Assembly: GCF_000163895.2 (NCBI RefSeq)
Contig: NC_016630.1
Span: forward strand, 434,001-498,000
Direction of reading: 5' to 3'
Length of the DNA: 64,000 nucleotides
DNA from: Filifactor alocis ATCC 35896
Lineage (GTDB): Bacteria > Bacillota > Clostridia > Peptostreptococcales > Filifactoraceae
A program made the position numbers and the translations under genes. The notes below the pieces were generated by a model that saw only the letters and a program-made list of their open reading frames with translations, was not told where the DNA came from and did no database searches. Below are positions 61,697 through 64,000 of this stretch, in pieces. Position 1 is the first letter of the stretch. Each line of letters begins with the position of its first letter.

Positions 61697-64000
61697 TTAT
61701 CTCACCTCCTCAAAGCATTCCGCCTTATTTTCTCTTTTTTCTGTTTGATTGATTTGCTCCTTATACTCGTTTAATCTTCCTACTACCGAACGCTTTTCTC
61801 TTTTATCAAAATCACCAACATTTTGAACATTGCTATCTCTAAAATCTGCATCGTACCTGTCTATTACTCCGTCTAAATCCATGTCCTTTGAGAGCGGATC
61901 ATAGAAATTACCGTCGTCATCAATTTCAAGTCCAAGTTCTGCTTTTAACTTTTCTTCATCAACATATACCAATTCATTAAAATCCCAAAATTCAATACCT
62001 GTTTTTATTTGTATAAGTTCCTTTGTATCACTTGCATCAAGCGGATCATAGGTGTAACTAAAACTGTCAATTAAAGTATTATCTACATAGGTATTCATCT
62101 TGTAATTGATTAAATCAAGACTTGTTTGTATCTCATGTTTTTCATCCGGTGTAGTCGTATAAGCCAAGCCTATATCTGTCAAATCAGAAAACATTGTATC
62201 AAAATCTTCTATACTATGTGCTTCGTCATATTCTTTGTTTAGAAAATGAATCAGTTCTTCCTTTACTTCTTCTAAAAGTGGATTTTTCTCTTCTTTTATA
62301 TCCTCTTTTTGTCCCATATCAAGCAAATGATTTACCTCAGCAAGTCTTAATGTTTTTTCTTTTAAAAGCTCTGCCTGTGGAAATTTCTTCCCAATTTCAA
62401 GTTTTGCCGTTTCAAGTTGATTTTCGGTATCTTTAAGTTTTCCAAGTGTCTGCTCCAATCTCTCAGGCATTCTATCAAGGACATTATCCATTCTTGTTAT
62501 ATTTCCGATTTCGTCCGTTCCAAACTCTCCATAGTGGCTTTCTTCTCCCTTGAGATTGAATTTATACTGATTAGAAAAACTGTCATAATATACGAATAAA
62601 TCAAAGTTTCTATACTCTCCGATTTTCACTTCTTCAAAGCGAAAATCCTCTGATTTTTTTATTCCTTTTATCCTGTTGATTAAGAACTCTCCAGCTTGCT
62701 TTTTATCGGTATATTTTCGTCCGTTTAAAGTTAAAGAGGTGAATTTTGATACTGTTTCTTTATCTGCCATTCCCTCTGTTTCTTTTTCTTTATTATTTTC
62801 ACCTATATTCCCAAAAGCAGTCTGAGTGTATTCTTCTGTTTTTGCCGCCTTTTCATCTCCGTATGGCTCTACTTTTTCTATATCTTTTTTCAAATTTTCT
62901 ATTTTTTCTTTTAGGCGTTCTATTTCTTTTGGATATACCTTTGCGACCTTATCCTCCATTTTATATAGATTTGACTTAAAGTTGGATTCTAACATTTTAA
63001 GTTTACTTACCTCGACATCAAGATCCATTTTCTCACGAATAAGTGGATTTCCCGTAGCTAAAGCCTTTATTTCCGCGTAATTCAAAGTTGCCTCATCGAC
63101 ATCCTCTGCAACACGTACAGGTGTTTTACTGGTCATAATTTGAGAGATATATTTTTGTTTATTTTCAAGAGTTTGGAAAAGGTAGGCATCAAATGTATTT
63201 TCTGTTATATACCTAAAGATACGAACGTCACTATTTTCATTACCCTGTCTTACAATACGACCTGCTCTTTGAGAAAGATCCGCAGGTCTCCAGGGTATGT
63301 CTAAATCATGGATTGCTATCAGTTTGTCTTGACAGTTTGTTCCTGCTCCACACTTACCGGTAGAACCGAGTAATACTCTTACTTCACCTTTTCTAACTTT
63401 ATCAAAAATAGCATCTTTTTCTTTATTATTCTTTGCAATATGGATAAATTCTACTTCATTTTTCGGTACTCCCATTTTGATTAACTTTTCCTTTATATCA
63501 TCATATACATTAAACCCATCTTTATTTGGTATAGACATATCACAAAAAACTAACTGTGTAGACTTCTTATCCCTATATTTATCCCATATACTAAATACAT
63601 TGCTTACACAAGCATTTACTTTTGAATTTTCATCATCAGGAAGCAGGGGATTGATTAGCCTTTGGTCAAGTGCCATTTTCTTTCCGTCATTGGTGATAAG
63701 CAGCATATTGTCAACACTTGAATCTACCTGCTTTTCTCTAACCTTATCCGCTCTTTCGGAAAAAGACTTGAGTATCTCCTTTTGTTCTTGTGTCGGCTTT
63801 GTCTTTATGGTTTCATAATGGGCATTTGGAACAGGAAGATTTAATACGTCAGATGTCTTTATATCCATAAACTGTTTTACGATATTCATCAGTTCCGGAA
63901 GGTTATAGAATTTCGCAAATCTGGTCTTACTTCTGTATCCGTTGCCTTCAGGATTAAGTTCAATCGCCGTTACCGTTTCTCCAAAGGTAGATGCCCAAGA
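61697..64000 (-). CDS. SNF2-type helicase, C-terminal part (gene continues past the window)
   Basis: The visible 767 residues are the C-terminal part of a very large protein: the frame is open to the right edge (visible start SWASTFGETVTAIELNPEG). The helicase C domain is clear: LVFCDMSIPNKDGFNVYDDI, VRVLLGSTGKCGAGTNCQDK and the arginine-finger motif DLSQRAGRIVRQGNE. Downstream are coiled and acidic ICE-type domains. In Tn1549-like ICEs such proteins often combine an N-terminal DNA methylase with this helicase and are thought to protect or process incoming DNA; the methylase part would lie outside the window. Confidence 0.85.
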   Translation of the reverse strand, partial: SWASTFGETVTAIELNPEGNGYRSKTRFAKFYNLPELMNIVKQFMDIKTSDVLNLPVPNAHYETIKTKPTQEQKEILKSFSERADKVREKQVDSSVDNMLLITNDGKKMALDQRLINPLLPDDENSKVNACVSNVFSIWDKYRDKKSTQLVFCDMSIPNKDGFNVYDDIKEKLIKMGVPKNEVEFIHIAKNNKEKDAIFDKVRKGEVRVLLGSTGKCGAGTNCQDKLIAIHDLDIPWRPADLSQRAGRIVRQGNENSDVRIFRYITENTFDAYLFQTLENKQKYISQIMTSKTPVRVAEDVDEATLNYAEIKALATGNPLIREKMDLDVEVSKLKMLESNFKSNLYKMEDKVAKVYPKEIERLKEKIENLKKDIEKVEPYGDEKAAKTEEYTQTAFGNIGENNKEKETEGMADKETVSKFTSLTLNGRKYTDKKQAGEFLINRIKGIKKSEDFRFEEVKIGEYRNFDLFVYYDSFSNQYKFNLKGEESHYGEFGTDEIGNITRMDNVLDRMPERLEQTLGKLKDTENQLETAKLEIGKKFPQAELLKEKTLRLAEVNHLLDMGQKEDIKEEKNPLLEEVKEELIHFLNKEYDEAHSIEDFDTMFSDLTDIGLAYTTTPDEKHEIQTSLDLINYKMNTYVDNTLIDSFSYTYDPLDASDTKELIQIKTGIEFWDFNELVYVDEEKLKAELGLEIDDDGNFYDPLSKDMDLDGVIDRYDADFRDSNVQNVGDFDKREKRSVVGRLNEYKEQINQTEKRENKAECFEEVR

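Overview
The window looks like a chromosome segment of a low-GC anaerobic Firmicute. The 1365-residue Cas9 matches what I remember of the Filifactor alocis (Peptostreptococcaceae, oral anaerobe) protein, so F. alocis or a close relative is my best guess; this is from memory, not a search. Two pieces of Tn1549/CTn-type integrative conjugative elements (ICEs) flank a chromosomal stretch that holds a complete type II-A CRISPR-Cas locus.

Layout. (1) 1-17.8 kb: GC-richer transfer region of ICE A, almost all on the minus strand: toprim/DUF3991 protein, DUF4406 protein, cytosine methyltransferase, PcfB, VirD4 coupling protein, Maff2, VirB6/TrbL, MT-A70 adenine methyltransferase, PrgI, VirB4, NlpC/P60 hydrolase, DUF4315, DUF4366, a divergent RelB/YafQ toxin-antitoxin pair, a RadC/ArdA pair split by a frameshift, MobC and a MobA/MobL relaxase. 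No integrase for A is visible. (2) 17.8-25.5 kb: helically phased TTCCCTT repeats, a two-subunit ABC exporter, then a two-gene operon of a tandem Lrp-like regulator and an ADP-forming acyl-CoA ligase alpha subunit. (3) 25.5-30 kb: decayed IS3 and IS30 copies around an S-layer/Ig-repeat surface protein whose 3' end is frameshifted. (4) 30-37.9 kb: small RraB/DUF695, DUF2262, membrane and lipoprotein genes resembling an immunity-type accessory cluster, and a metallo-beta-lactamase-fold hydrolase. (5) 38.2-46.1 kb: CRISPR array (26 full repeats plus one degenerate), csn2, cas2, cas1, cas9, and a divergently transcribed tracrRNA. (6) 46.8 kb to the right edge: ICE B with integrase, RHH and DUF6462 proteins, a sigma-like factor, an XRE/response-regulator/kinase/ABC/FtsX operon, a candidate oriT, an unusual GNAT-membrane/methyltransferase/XerC trio, MobC, a second relaxase, an SSB-like protein and the C-terminal part of a large SNF2-type helicase that runs off the window.

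How it works together. ICE A has what is needed to nick, couple and export DNA (relaxase, VirD4, VirB4, VirB6, PrgI, peptidoglycan hydrolase), with anti-defence functions (ArdA and two orphan methyltransferases) among the transfer genes. ICE B supplies an integrase and its own MobC/relaxase, but no secretion genes are seen in this window. In the CRISPR locus, array and cas genes share the minus strand; the tracrRNA pairs with the repeat over 26 nearly perfect base pairs and has its own consensus promoter overlapping the cas9 start.

Best leads: an anti-repeat-like sequence in the CRISPR leader, the GNAT-membrane/methyltransferase/recombinase cargo with an A9 frameshift, the frameshifted RadC-ArdA fusion, the phased TTCCCTT repeats, and the palindromic oriT candidate.
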